Of a DNA stretch of 47,092 bases, positions 1-6,655 are shown in pieces. Every line of letters starts with the position of its first letter. The stretch's first letter is position 1. Source of the DNA: an uncultured Clostridium sp. Its GTDB lineage: Bacteria > Bacillota_I > Bacilli_A > RF39 > UBA660. The DNA lies in assembly GCA_945788325.1 (NCBI GenBank), contig CALZLL010000002.1, positions 1-47,092 on the forward strand, given 5' to 3'. The position numbers and the translations under genes were made by a program. Under the pieces are notes generated by a model that worked only from the letters and a program-made list of their open reading frames with translations, ran no database searches and was not told the DNA's origin.

Positions 1-572
1 CCACCCTCAGGACCAACGACTAGTAATATTTTAACACACTTATTATTTTTTTGAATCACTTTTTTAATATTTTTTGTATTTTTATTTAAAGAACATAAAA
101 GTTTAAGATCATAATCCATATAAATTAAATCTTGTAGGTTTAAAACTTCATTTATTTTAGGCATATTACTTCTAAACGATTGTTCTGATGCTTCCTTACA
201 AATTTTTTGCCATCTGTCTATTTTGGATGACTCTTTTTTCTTGTCTATCTTAACAACACTTCTTTTTGTATTGATAGGTATTAACATACCAGCACCAAGC
301 TCCGTTGTTTTTTGAAGCAAATAATTAAGTTTTTGTTCCTTTATTAATGAAAATGCAACGTCTACAGAATAATCCTTTTTATCTTTTTCTTCCTTATTTA
401 TAATTTCAAAAGATGATTTATTAGTAATGCTAGTAAGTTTACAGGTGTAAACAACATTGTCAAATACTACTTTTATTATGTCATCTTTTTTCATTCGCAT
501 CACGTTTTTAATGTGATGATAATCACTATCTTCTAATTCTAAGTTTTTATTTTTAGCAAAATATTGTTGCAT
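1..572 (-). CDS. rsmE: 16S rRNA m3U1498 methyltransferase RsmE (3' end cut by the window edge)
   Basis: The N-terminal 190 codons of an RsmE-type SPOUT methyltransferase are visible; the gene runs off the left edge. RsmE methylates N3 of U1498 in 16S rRNA using S-adenosylmethionine. The start is an ATG at 572 preceded by GAGGTG. The N-terminal PUA-like part (MQQYFAKNKNLE onward) is followed by the family signatures KTTELGA, KICKEASEQS and, at the very edge, VGPEGG of the SAM-binding knot. Full-length members have about 240-250 residues, so roughly 55 residues are missing because of the window, not through decay. In Bacillus rsmE follows dnaJ and prmA; here it is about 13 kb from dnaJ. Confidence 0.93.
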   Translation of the reverse strand, partial: MQQYFAKNKNLELEDSDYHHIKNVMRMKKDDIIKVVFDNVVYTCKLTSITNKSSFEIINKEEKDKKDYSVDVAFSLIKEQKLNYLLQKTTELGAGMLIPINTKRSVVKIDKKKESSKIDRWQKICKEASEQSFRSNMPKINEVLNLQDLIYMDYDLKLLCSLNKNTKNIKKVIQKNNKCVKILLVVGPEG

Positions 573-712
573 TGTTCACCTCTAAATATTTTTTATAAGT
601 TATATTAAGAACTTATTAGTAAATACTATAACAAAATTAAAAAAAATAGTAAATAAAATTGTAAAAATATTAATTTAAATATTTATTAATAGTATATATC
701 TAATTTTTTTGA

Positions 713-718
713 TATAAT
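713..718 (+). promoter_or_regulatory. Candidate -10 box for the AAA ATPase gene
   Basis: TATAAT lies 39 bases before the ATG at 758, in the divergent region shared with rsmE. The -35 region is not convincing, so the call rests on the -10 alone. Confidence 0.35.
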
Positions 719-757
719 AGTTAAAGTATAAGATTCTTATGAAAGAAGGTTTTTATA

Positions 758-1774
758 ATGGATGAACTTTTTGATATCGTAGAAGATGAAACACTATCTT
801 TAGATGACGACAACAATAAAGATAGTGAAAATAATAATGAAGAAATAGTAGAAAAGAAAAAAGCTAGTGTATTAGAAAAATATGGAGAAAATCTAAGTAC
901 CAAAGTATATATTACCAATCCTGCTATAGCTAGAGATAATGAAATAGAAAAAACTATCTTAACTATACTTACTCCTGATAAATCTGCTATTTTAGTTGGT
1001 AAAGCTGGTATTGGTAAAACTGCTATAGTTGAAGGAATTGCTTACAAAATACAAAATAATGATATTCCTAACGCAATTAAAGGTTATGACATAATAAAAG
1101 TTAATACATCTCAGTTACTTGGTAAATATACTTCTGATGATGGAACAGAAGAACTTAGAATTAACGTTTTACTAAAAGAAGTTGAAAACGCTTCTAATAC
1201 AATTTTATTCATTGATGAAATTCATACTCTTGTAATCGAATCAAGAAATAGTGGAATAGATTTTGTTAATGCTTTAAAACCCGCCTTATCTCGTGGTGAT
1301 ATTAAAGTAATTGGCGCTACTACACTTGATGAATATAATCAATATTTAATAAGAGATAAAGCTTTTCTAAGACGTTTTGAAAAAATAGACGTTGAAGAAC
1401 CAAATGCTGAAACTACCGTTAAAATACTTATGGGATCTTATCCTAGGATTGAAAAGAAAACTGGTGTAAAGCTAGCATATTCATCATTTGTAATAGAAAA
1501 TATAATGAAGTTTATCGTAAATATGACAAGTGAATATAAAAGAGTATATGAACTTGGTTCAAGATATCCTGATAATGCTTTGGCGTTATTATCTAAAGCA
1601 TTTAGTTATGCTAAGTTCGATAATAGCGAATTCGTTACTTTTAAACATATATATAAAGCTATAATGAATTGTCAAAGTGTTTATTCGGATGTAGTAAAAA
1701 AAGAAGCTGAAGCTTTTAAAGTTGAATTTAAAGACTTTCTTGAAAAAGAAAACGTAGATTTAAATGATTATTAA
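758..1774 (+). CDS. AAA+ ATPase, single Clp/Hsp100 NBD1-like domain
   Basis: This 338-residue protein resembles the first nucleotide-binding domain of ClpA/ClpB/ClpC. An acidic N-terminus (about 1-40) precedes the ATPase core, with Walker A GKAGIGKT near residue 83, Walker B ILFIDEIH, a sensor-1 region GATTLDEY and an arginine-finger-like segment LRRFEKIDV. It lacks the N-terminal Clp repeats, the middle domain and the second AAA domain, so it is not a complete Hsp100 disaggregase; the role and partner are unknown. The ATG follows AGAAGG at 744-749. It is one of few plus-strand genes here, convergent with murE across a shared terminator. Confidence 0.8.
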   Translation: MDELFDIVEDETLSLDDDNNKDSENNNEEIVEKKKASVLEKYGENLSTKVYITNPAIARDNEIEKTILTILTPDKSAILVGKAGIGKTAIVEGIAYKIQNNDIPNAIKGYDIIKVNTSQLLGKYTSDDGTEELRINVLLKEVENASNTILFIDEIHTLVIESRNSGIDFVNALKPALSRGDIKVIGATTLDEYNQYLIRDKAFLRRFEKIDVEEPNAETTVKILMGSYPRIEKKTGVKLAYSSFVIENIMKFIVNMTSEYKRVYELGSRYPDNALALLSKAFSYAKFDNSEFVTFKHIYKAIMNCQSVYSDVVKKEAEAFKVEFKDFLEKENVDLNDY

Positions 1775-1810
1775 AAAAAGGCATTGTTTCTAATGAAATA
1801 ATGTCTTTTT
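1775..1810. terminator. Bidirectional terminator between the AAA ATPase and murE
   Basis: A long hairpin with several G-U pairs (arms 1776-1790 and 1795-1810, loop TAAT) is flanked by A and T runs on both sides. The murE stop codon lies at the loop edge. It can terminate both convergent genes. Confidence 0.75.
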
Positions 1811-3130
1811 ATATGAAATAATATCATTTATTACCTCTACATCTGAAAAATGCAACTTTTTATCTCCTATTATTTGATAATCTTCATGTCCTTTACCTAA
1901 AACCATTAGTATCATATTATTATCCAATAATTCTATTCCCCTTTTAATAGCATCATATCTATCATAAATTACCTCATATTTACCACTTGCACCTTTTAAA
2001 ATATCTTTCATTATTTCTTGTTCATTTTCTTTTCTTGGATTATCATTAGTAAATATAATATAAGAAGAATATTTACAAGTTATTTTTGCCATTATTGGTC
2101 TTTTTGTTTTATCCCGGTTACCACCACAACCAACGATTGTTATTATCCCATTATTCTTTATCTTTTTAACCGTTTTTAATACTTTTTTAACCGCGTCAGG
2201 AGTATGGGCATAATCAACAAATATTACGTTATTTTTATATTTTATTTTTTGCATTCTACCTGGTGGCTCACTTAGTAAATATAATTTATCTTTAATACAA
2301 TTTACGTTATATCCTAACTTTTTAATTATGTAATATGCATATAAAAAATTATATACGTTAAACGTGCCAACTAAGGGAATATTAAAACATTTATTTATAT
2401 CATCTTTTATAATAATTTTAGTACCATTTAAATCATTAATTACCAAATTTATTTTTATATCTTTACCGATTATAAAGTTATTATTATCATTATTTATAAA
2501 TCTTTTATAACGTTTACCCTTTTTATTTAAAATACATATTTTATTATTTTTAGTCATGTGAATTATCTTTTTTTTACTTTTTATATAATCCCCCATAGTA
2601 AGATGATAATCTAAATGATCCTGAGTTATATTAGTAACTGCTATGGCATCAAATAATAATCCATGAACCCTGTCTTGTTTTAAAGCGTGAGAAGATACTT
2701 CCATAACAACTACTTTACAATTCTTATCTTTAGCATCCATTATTAAATTATATAAAATATCAATCGATGGTGTTGTGTTATCAAGTGAAATAACATTATC
2801 ATCTAAATAAAAACCAATAGTACCAATATAGGCTGTTTTAACACCAATCATGTTAAGTATTTGATATATTAAATAACAAGTTGTTGTCTTACCATTAGTT
2901 CCGGTAATTCCTATTAATTTTATATCTTTTATTTTTTCTTCATAATACTCTTTAATATAATCATAAATAGATTTAACTTGTTTTGTTTCTATATCAAACT
3001 CATCATTTGTTTCAGTAATGATTAAAGAAGCTTTATTATCTATTGCATTAGATACATACTTTTTATTTTTATCATTAACTAAAAATATATCTCCTTTCTT
3101 AATTTTATTAGAATCAATCCATAAACGCAT
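1790..3130 (-). CDS. murE: UDP-N-acetylmuramoyl-tripeptide synthetase MurE
   Basis: MurE adds the third residue of the peptidoglycan stem peptide to UDP-MurNAc-L-Ala-D-Glu in the cytoplasm, using ATP. The 446 residues show the Mur ligase P-loop GITGTNGKTT (74-83), the substrate segment DNTTPS, the carbamoyl-lysine region EVSSHALKQDRV, the linker PPGRMQ, DYAHTPDA and VGCGGNRDKTKRP. DNPR at 363-366 is the signature associated with meso-diaminopimelate rather than lysine, which predicts a DAP-type wall. It is somewhat shorter than typical MurE (about 480-500) because the N-terminal UDP-binding domain is compact. GAAGGTGATAAA precedes the ATG. No other cell-wall synthesis genes are adjacent. Confidence 0.93.
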   Translation of the reverse strand: MRLWIDSNKIKKGDIFLVNDKNKKYVSNAIDNKASLIITETNDEFDIETKQVKSIYDYIKEYYEEKIKDIKLIGITGTNGKTTTCYLIYQILNMIGVKTAYIGTIGFYLDDNVISLDNTTPSIDILYNLIMDAKDKNCKVVVMEVSSHALKQDRVHGLLFDAIAVTNITQDHLDYHLTMGDYIKSKKKIIHMTKNNKICILNKKGKRYKRFINNDNNNFIIGKDIKINLVINDLNGTKIIIKDDINKCFNIPLVGTFNVYNFLYAYYIIKKLGYNVNCIKDKLYLLSEPPGRMQKIKYKNNVIFVDYAHTPDAVKKVLKTVKKIKNNGIITIVGCGGNRDKTKRPIMAKITCKYSSYIIFTNDNPRKENEQEIMKDILKGASGKYEVIYDRYDAIKRGIELLDNNMILMVLGKGHEDYQIIGDKKLHFSDVEVINDIISYKKTLFH

Positions 3131-3177
3131 TTTATCACCTTCTATATTTATTTATGATAAATATCTAAAAAGGCAAC

Positions 3178-3204
3178 AAAAAAGATAAATAATTATTATT
3201 TATC
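3178..3204 (-). terminator. Terminator of the retron operon
   Basis: The perfect 9-bp stem GATAAATAA/TTATTTATC with a 3-base loop is followed on the minus strand by six U. It sits just after the reverse transcriptase stop and before murE, closing the retron unit. Confidence 0.8.
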
Positions 3205-3216
3205 TCGTGTAAATAT

Positions 3217-4155
3217 TTATATTTTTTTTATTTGGTTTTTATATTTGATAAACTCCACATTATCTTTTTCTATTTGTAAAACAAAATTTATCTTTCCCTG
3301 TAATTCCCTTAAATATAATTCTTTATCTTTTGCTCTTATTCTTTTTAAATGACTATTTATACCATATTTTTTTATATAATACATTTCTTGTCTTATTTTT
3401 CTTTTATAACTTTTTCTTACGTTTGTTTTTCTATTAACCACAATACCAGTTACTTGTTGTCTAGTTGATTGTGTTACTACTTTTATTTTTTTCTTATTTA
3501 ATCTAAAACCATTTTTATACAATAATTTATTAACCAAACTAATAATTTCCTTTATATTGAAATCTCCAGAAAAAGTCATATCATCAGAATATCTAGTATA
3601 ACTAATATCCTTACTTTTACAAAAGGATCCCACAATTTCATCAAAATTTCTTAAACATAGGTTTGATATAAATCCACTAGTAGGTGCTCCTTGTGGCAAA
3701 TGATTATTATACACACATAAATTAGTAAGCAATATACCTAATTTCTTAGGATATAACGTTTCATTAAAACAAGTTTTATATACCATGTTGAAATTAACGT
3801 TATCAAAGAAGTTTTCTATATCAAGTTTTAAGATTATCTTTTTATTAATATGGGGCTTTGCATTATCTTTAATTGAACTATTTTTTAAATAGGCGCAAGC
3901 ATGATTAGAAATAATTTTTTCTTCTAAAACATTTTTAAGTATTTTTCTTTGTATGCTTTTTAAATTCTTACTAGGCGCATTTAAATATCTTAAACCACCA
4001 TTTTTTTTATGAATAATTATCTCTTCATAATTAGCATCTATGTCATTACTAATGCCATATAATATTTTATTTATCATTCTTATATTAGTAGTATTAACCA
4101 AATTAAAAGATGATAATAGTTCATTATATTTATCATCAGTTAAATATTTCCACAT
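3217..4155 (-). CDS. Retron-type reverse transcriptase
   Basis: This 312-residue RNA-directed DNA polymerase would copy the msd part of the RNA encoded just upstream into a short branched DNA. Retron-defining signatures are present: NAKPH (98-102, the NAxxH motif), LKLDIENFFDNV with the first catalytic Asp (112), QGAPTSGFISN (155-165), the active-site YSDD (189-192), and QQVTGIVVNRK with VTG at 235-237. There is no maturase or endonuclease domain, which argues against a group II intron. The ATG at 4155 has GGGAG eight bases upstream; the longer frame beginning with TTG at 4170 would place that site inside the gene. The unit ends at a terminator and no effector gene follows. Confidence 0.9.
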   Translation of the reverse strand: MWKYLTDDKYNELLSSFNLVNTTNIRMINKILYGISNDIDANYEEIIIHKKNGGLRYLNAPSKNLKSIQRKILKNVLEEKIISNHACAYLKNSSIKDNAKPHINKKIILKLDIENFFDNVNFNMVYKTCFNETLYPKKLGILLTNLCVYNNHLPQGAPTSGFISNLCLRNFDEIVGSFCKSKDISYTRYSDDMTFSGDFNIKEIISLVNKLLYKNGFRLNKKKIKVVTQSTRQQVTGIVVNRKTNVRKSYKRKIRQEMYYIKKYGINSHLKRIRAKDKELYLRELQGKINFVLQIEKDNVEFIKYKNQIKKI

Positions 4156-4171
4156 ATTATCATCTCCCAAT

Positions 4172-4330
4172 AGCAGGTACTATAAATATACTTAGTAAGT
4201 GAAATGTAACTGTTAATACGTGAAGCGTATAATATTACATTGAACGATTAAGTACAATAGATAATTTAGAGTTTCTTTTTTTAGCGACTCGCTAAAACGA
4301 TTTTTTATTAAAAATCAAACGCTACCTGCT
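4172..4330 (-). ncRNA. Retron msr-msd noncoding RNA
   Basis: The RNA reads from 4330 to 4172. The 5' end AGCAGGTA (a1, 4330-4323) is perfectly complementary to TACCTGCT (a2, 4179-4172). Directly after a1 comes TAGC, whose G (4322) is the candidate branching guanosine. Two msr hairpins follow: GATTTTT/AAAAATC (4316-4299) and TTTTAGCG/CGCTAAAA (4297-4279). The msd is one long imperfect hairpin from CTAT at 4260 to ATAG at 4180, with TACTTA/TAAGTA and ATACG/CGTAT helices. The arrangement a1, msr, msd, a2, then the RT gene 16 bases later is the standard retron layout. Exact msDNA ends cannot be read from sequence. Confidence 0.87.
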
Positions 4331-4337
4331 TAAATAT

Positions 4338-4365
4338 ATTATACATTTTTTTATTCAAAAGTAAA
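4338..4365 (-). promoter_or_regulatory. Retron promoter
   Basis: TTTACT (4365-4360), 16 bases, TATAAT (4343-4338). The predicted start falls at about 4330, exactly where the a1 repeat begins. The -35 box starts only three bases after the transglycosylase stop codon. Confidence 0.72.
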
Positions 4366-4367
4366 AT

Positions 4368-5543
4368 TTATTTTGATCTTACATTAATATCATCTATACA
4401 TTCATCGTACCTTAATACATGTTCTACATAATCAGGATCACCTGGGTAACTTGAATTTCTATAATCAAGCCATCCTAAATCATTAGATTTTAATACTTCA
4501 TCTTTAGTTTTACCAGTAGCATAACAATAAGAATTAATAATCTTATTAACACTACCAGGCCCCATATTATAGGTTTGGATAGCCGCTATTTTATTACCTT
4601 GCATTTGATTTAAATAATTTTGATAAATAGCACAACCCACTTTTATATTAAAATTAATATCTCTTAATTTATCTAAGGTTATATGAATAGTTTCATAACT
4701 TTCAGTTTCATAGTTATAAACTTTAATATCATTTCCATTCCATACGTCAACTTGCACTTGCATAAGTCCAATTGCACCACCAGAATCAACTTCATTTGAA
4801 TGTACTCCTCTTTCTTGGGTAGCTATTGCAAGCATAATAGATGGATCAAGGCCATACATATTAGCGTATTTTTCTATAATATCATAGTATAAATCTTTAG
4901 TTTTTTCAGCTTTAGTAGTATCCGTTTCATCCTTTATGCCAAGCATATTATACATGGTTGTCTGTTCTTTTTTAACGTCTAAGTTTTGGGTTTTGATATC
5001 AGTTTCTTCTTCATCTTTTTTTATTTCTTTTTTAATATATTCATTTTCTAATGTATCTACATAGTCTTTTTCTAAATCTTCTTTATTATCATCTACATAA
5101 ATAGCATTATCATAAGATGGTTTAACTGGTGTAATTATTGTTTTTACATCTTTATTATTAGCCTTAAATGCTGCAAAGCTAGCTACTGTAGAAATTGCTA
5201 TAACACCTGCTAAAACTTTAGCTCTCCATTTAGCTTCTTTATCTAATTTATATTTCTTTAATTTATCAAATATAAAATCAAATCTACTATCCCCTTGAAA
5301 ATAATAATAATCTTTTAAGGTGATTTTTAATTCTCCTACAAAGCACTCTAAATTATCACCATCAACCCATATATTATGAACTTTTGCCCTATTAAATTCA
5401 TTAAGTAATCTATTTAAATCCTTTTTTGAAACAATGCTATATTTTAAAAGGTTTTTATTATTTAAAACACTATCTAAACTAGCCTCTCCTTCTATAAAAG
5501 TAGCACTAGGTCCATCTATATTTCTTATTACAAGTTCACTCAT
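4368..5543 (-). CDS. Membrane-anchored SLT-type lytic transglycosylase
   Basis: The 391-residue protein has a C-terminal SLT/lysozyme-like domain (about 215-370) predicted to cleave the glycan strand of peptidoglycan outside the membrane. Visible motifs are ATQERG with the catalytic Glu at 244, GGAIGLMQVQ and IQTYNMGPGSV. A single membrane segment spans about 108-126, followed by an acidic, Lys/Glu-rich linker (140-215). Unusually, about 107 residues without a recognised domain precede the membrane segment and should be cytoplasmic. The start follows GGTGATA. The gene lies between the retron and the toxI-toxN locus with no terminator before the retron promoter. I see no reason to call it the retron effector, although position alone does not exclude that. 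Confidence 0.82.
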   Translation of the reverse strand: MSELVIRNIDGPSATFIEGEASLDSVLNNKNLLKYSIVSKKDLNRLLNEFNRAKVHNIWVDGDNLECFVGELKITLKDYYYFQGDSRFDFIFDKLKKYKLDKEAKWRAKVLAGVIAISTVASFAAFKANNKDVKTIITPVKPSYDNAIYVDDNKEDLEKDYVDTLENEYIKKEIKKDEEETDIKTQNLDVKKEQTTMYNMLGIKDETDTTKAEKTKDLYYDIIEKYANMYGLDPSIMLAIATQERGVHSNEVDSGGAIGLMQVQVDVWNGNDIKVYNYETESYETIHITLDKLRDINFNIKVGCAIYQNYLNQMQGNKIAAIQTYNMGPGSVNKIINSYCYATGKTKDEVLKSNDLGWLDYRNSSYPGDPDYVEHVLRYDECIDDINVRSK

Positions 5544-5583
5544 ATTATCACCATATATAGTATAACAAATTATTTATTATCAT

Positions 5584-5616
5584 AGTGTAAATATATATAA
5601 ACATTTACACTTTTTT
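5584..5616 (+). other. Hairpin between toxN and the transglycosylase gene
   Basis: The arms AGTGTAAAT and ATTTACACT (9 bp, 10-base loop) are followed on the plus strand by a run of T. It looks like a plus-strand terminator, but no plus-strand gene precedes it. The rest of 5544-5752 shows nothing recognisable. Confidence 0.4.
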
Positions 5617-5752
5617 ATTATTATAAATGTAAACAAAAACTAGTTTATTCTGTTTTTATTATGAAAAGTACGCAAATCAATCTCATACTCAAACTCACTT
5701 GTTAAATAGATGTTAAAACTTTCTTATACTAGTGTCAACTCTTTATTATATT

Positions 5753-6238
5753 TCATGCATTTTTTTCTAATAATTTAAAGTTACAACATCTAGATTTTAT
5801 TTTTTTATTTAGTCTACCATTTATATAATCATTATATAATTTTTTTGATTTCCTATATAACTTTTCATCATTTCGTATAAGCCAATAAATTTGTTCCTTC
5901 AAAAGTTTATTATATTTATAACCAAAAACATCGTTAATTTTATTAAACTCAATCAATTTATAGTTTGGTTCTAAAACAGGTATCATATTATTAAAATTAA
6001 CCACACCTAATTCACCATCATCTAATTTTAAAAAATCAACCATGTTACGCATTATTTTATGTTTTTCTTTAGGGCTCGATAATGGTGCAAAATACTTGAT
6101 GGTATCTATTTCAAATAAAACACCAATAAAAGGCCTATTTTATTTCTTAGAAAAATTATAAGGAACCCTCTTATCAAATTCTCTTAAATAATCACAATAT
6201 TTACTATCAATAATAACTAATTTTAATTTTGTATTCAT
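5753..6238 (-). pseudogene. toxN: Type III toxin ToxN/AbiQ-family endoribonuclease, interrupted by an in-frame stop
   Basis: Read through one stop, the frame encodes a full-length 161-codon ToxN/AbiQ-like RNase. The N-terminal part has KYCDYLREFDKRVPYN, then FSKK, the TAA stop (codon 33, 6142-6140), then NRPFIGVLFEID, the catalytic-type segment APLSSPKEKH, GVVNFNNMIPV and the C-terminal CCNFKLLEKN. Homology continues in the same frame on both sides of the stop, with no frameshift, so a single substitution (for example AAA, CAA or GAA to TAA) explains it. The start ATG at 6238 has AGAGGTG upstream. From an internal ATG at 6052, 99 residues remain open but lack the N-terminal strand. The preceding toxI repeats and terminator support the identity. 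A sequencing error or readthrough could also account for the stop. Confidence 0.85.
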
Positions 6239-6284
6239 TATAACACCTCTTTCTTTTTCAATACATTTGTTCGTTATATATAGT

Positions 6285-6321
6285 AAAATAAAAAGCTAGC
6301 ATAAATTTAATTACTGCTAGC
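6285..6321 (-). terminator. Terminator between toxI repeats and toxN
   Basis: GCTAGCA (6321-6315) pairs with TGCTAGC (6301-6295), followed on the minus strand by TTTTTATTTT. In type III toxin-antitoxin loci such a leaky terminator sets the ratio of antitoxin RNA to toxin mRNA. Confidence 0.8.
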
Positions 6322-6324
6322 AAC

Positions 6325-6428
6325 TTTTTTAAGTCCCAATTTAATGGCTGGGTTCACCGCTTTATTAAGTTCCTATTATGGCCGGAATCGCCGCTTTATT
6401 AAGTTCCTATTATGGCCGGAATCGCCGC
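6325..6428 (-). ncRNA. toxI: toxI antitoxin RNA: three tandem 34-36-nt repeats
   Basis: Two identical 34-base units (6428-6395 and 6394-6361) and a diverged third of 36 bases (6360-6325) lie head to tail upstream of toxN. On the minus strand each starts GCGGCGATTCCGGCCATAAT and continues into an A-rich tail with GGAACTTAATAAA. The third unit keeps GCGG, AGCCATTAA and GGGACTTAAAAAA. Unit length, position before a terminator and then toxN, and an A-rich cleavage-like spacer all fit a type III antitoxin, where ToxN cuts the repeat RNA into units that bind and inhibit it. No spacers separate the repeats, so this is not CRISPR. Confidence 0.85.
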
Positions 6429-6435
6429 TTTTTCT

Positions 6436-6457
6436 AGTGTTAATTTAAATTAACACT
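6436..6457. promoter_or_regulatory. 22-bp perfect palindrome ahead of the toxI repeats
   Basis: The sequence is AGTGTTAATTT followed by its exact reverse complement. It lies just downstream of a TATAAT (6465-6460), so it is either an operator over the start site or a 5' hairpin of the toxI transcript. Confidence 0.5.
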
Positions 6458-6459
6458 AT

Positions 6460-6533
6460 ATTATATGCAAATAAATTACATAACATAATTTCTTATGTAC
6501 CTAAATATTACTATATCTATAAAACTCTGTCAA
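6460..6533 (-). promoter_or_regulatory. Candidate toxI promoter region
   Basis: Two possibilities are visible on the minus strand: TATAAT at 6465-6460 with a weak -35, and TTGACA (6533-6528), 17 bases, TAATAT (6510-6505). Which one is used cannot be decided from sequence. Confidence 0.45.
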
Positions 6534-6621
6534 TATGTTTTTATAATTTTCTATAAACAGAAATTTCTAATATATTTACCATGTATACTATCAATATTAT
6601 TTTTATATATCAGTATGAAAT

Positions 6622-6655
6622 AAAAAAAGAAAATAGCTTAAAAATAACTATTCTC
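6622..6655 (-). terminator. metG terminator
   Basis: GAGAATAG (6655-6648) pairs with TATTTTC (plus G-U) ending at 6629, followed by seven U on the minus strand. The stem includes the metG stop codon. Confidence 0.7.

Noticed and set aside
3217..4155. Reverse transcriptase of a group II intron or diversity-generating retroelement
   Set aside because: No maturase or endonuclease domain, no intron RNA domains V/VI, no template/variable repeat pair; NAxxH and VTG with a flanking msr-msd fit a retron.
4156..4170. Upstream TTG start for the reverse transcriptase
   Set aside because: It would place the GGGAG ribosome binding site inside the coding region and overlap the retron RNA end; ATG 4155 is correctly spaced.
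6325..6428. Short repeat array resembling a mini-CRISPR
   Set aside because: The units are contiguous with no spacers, and they sit between a promoter and a ToxN-like gene; a toxI antitoxin explains them fully.
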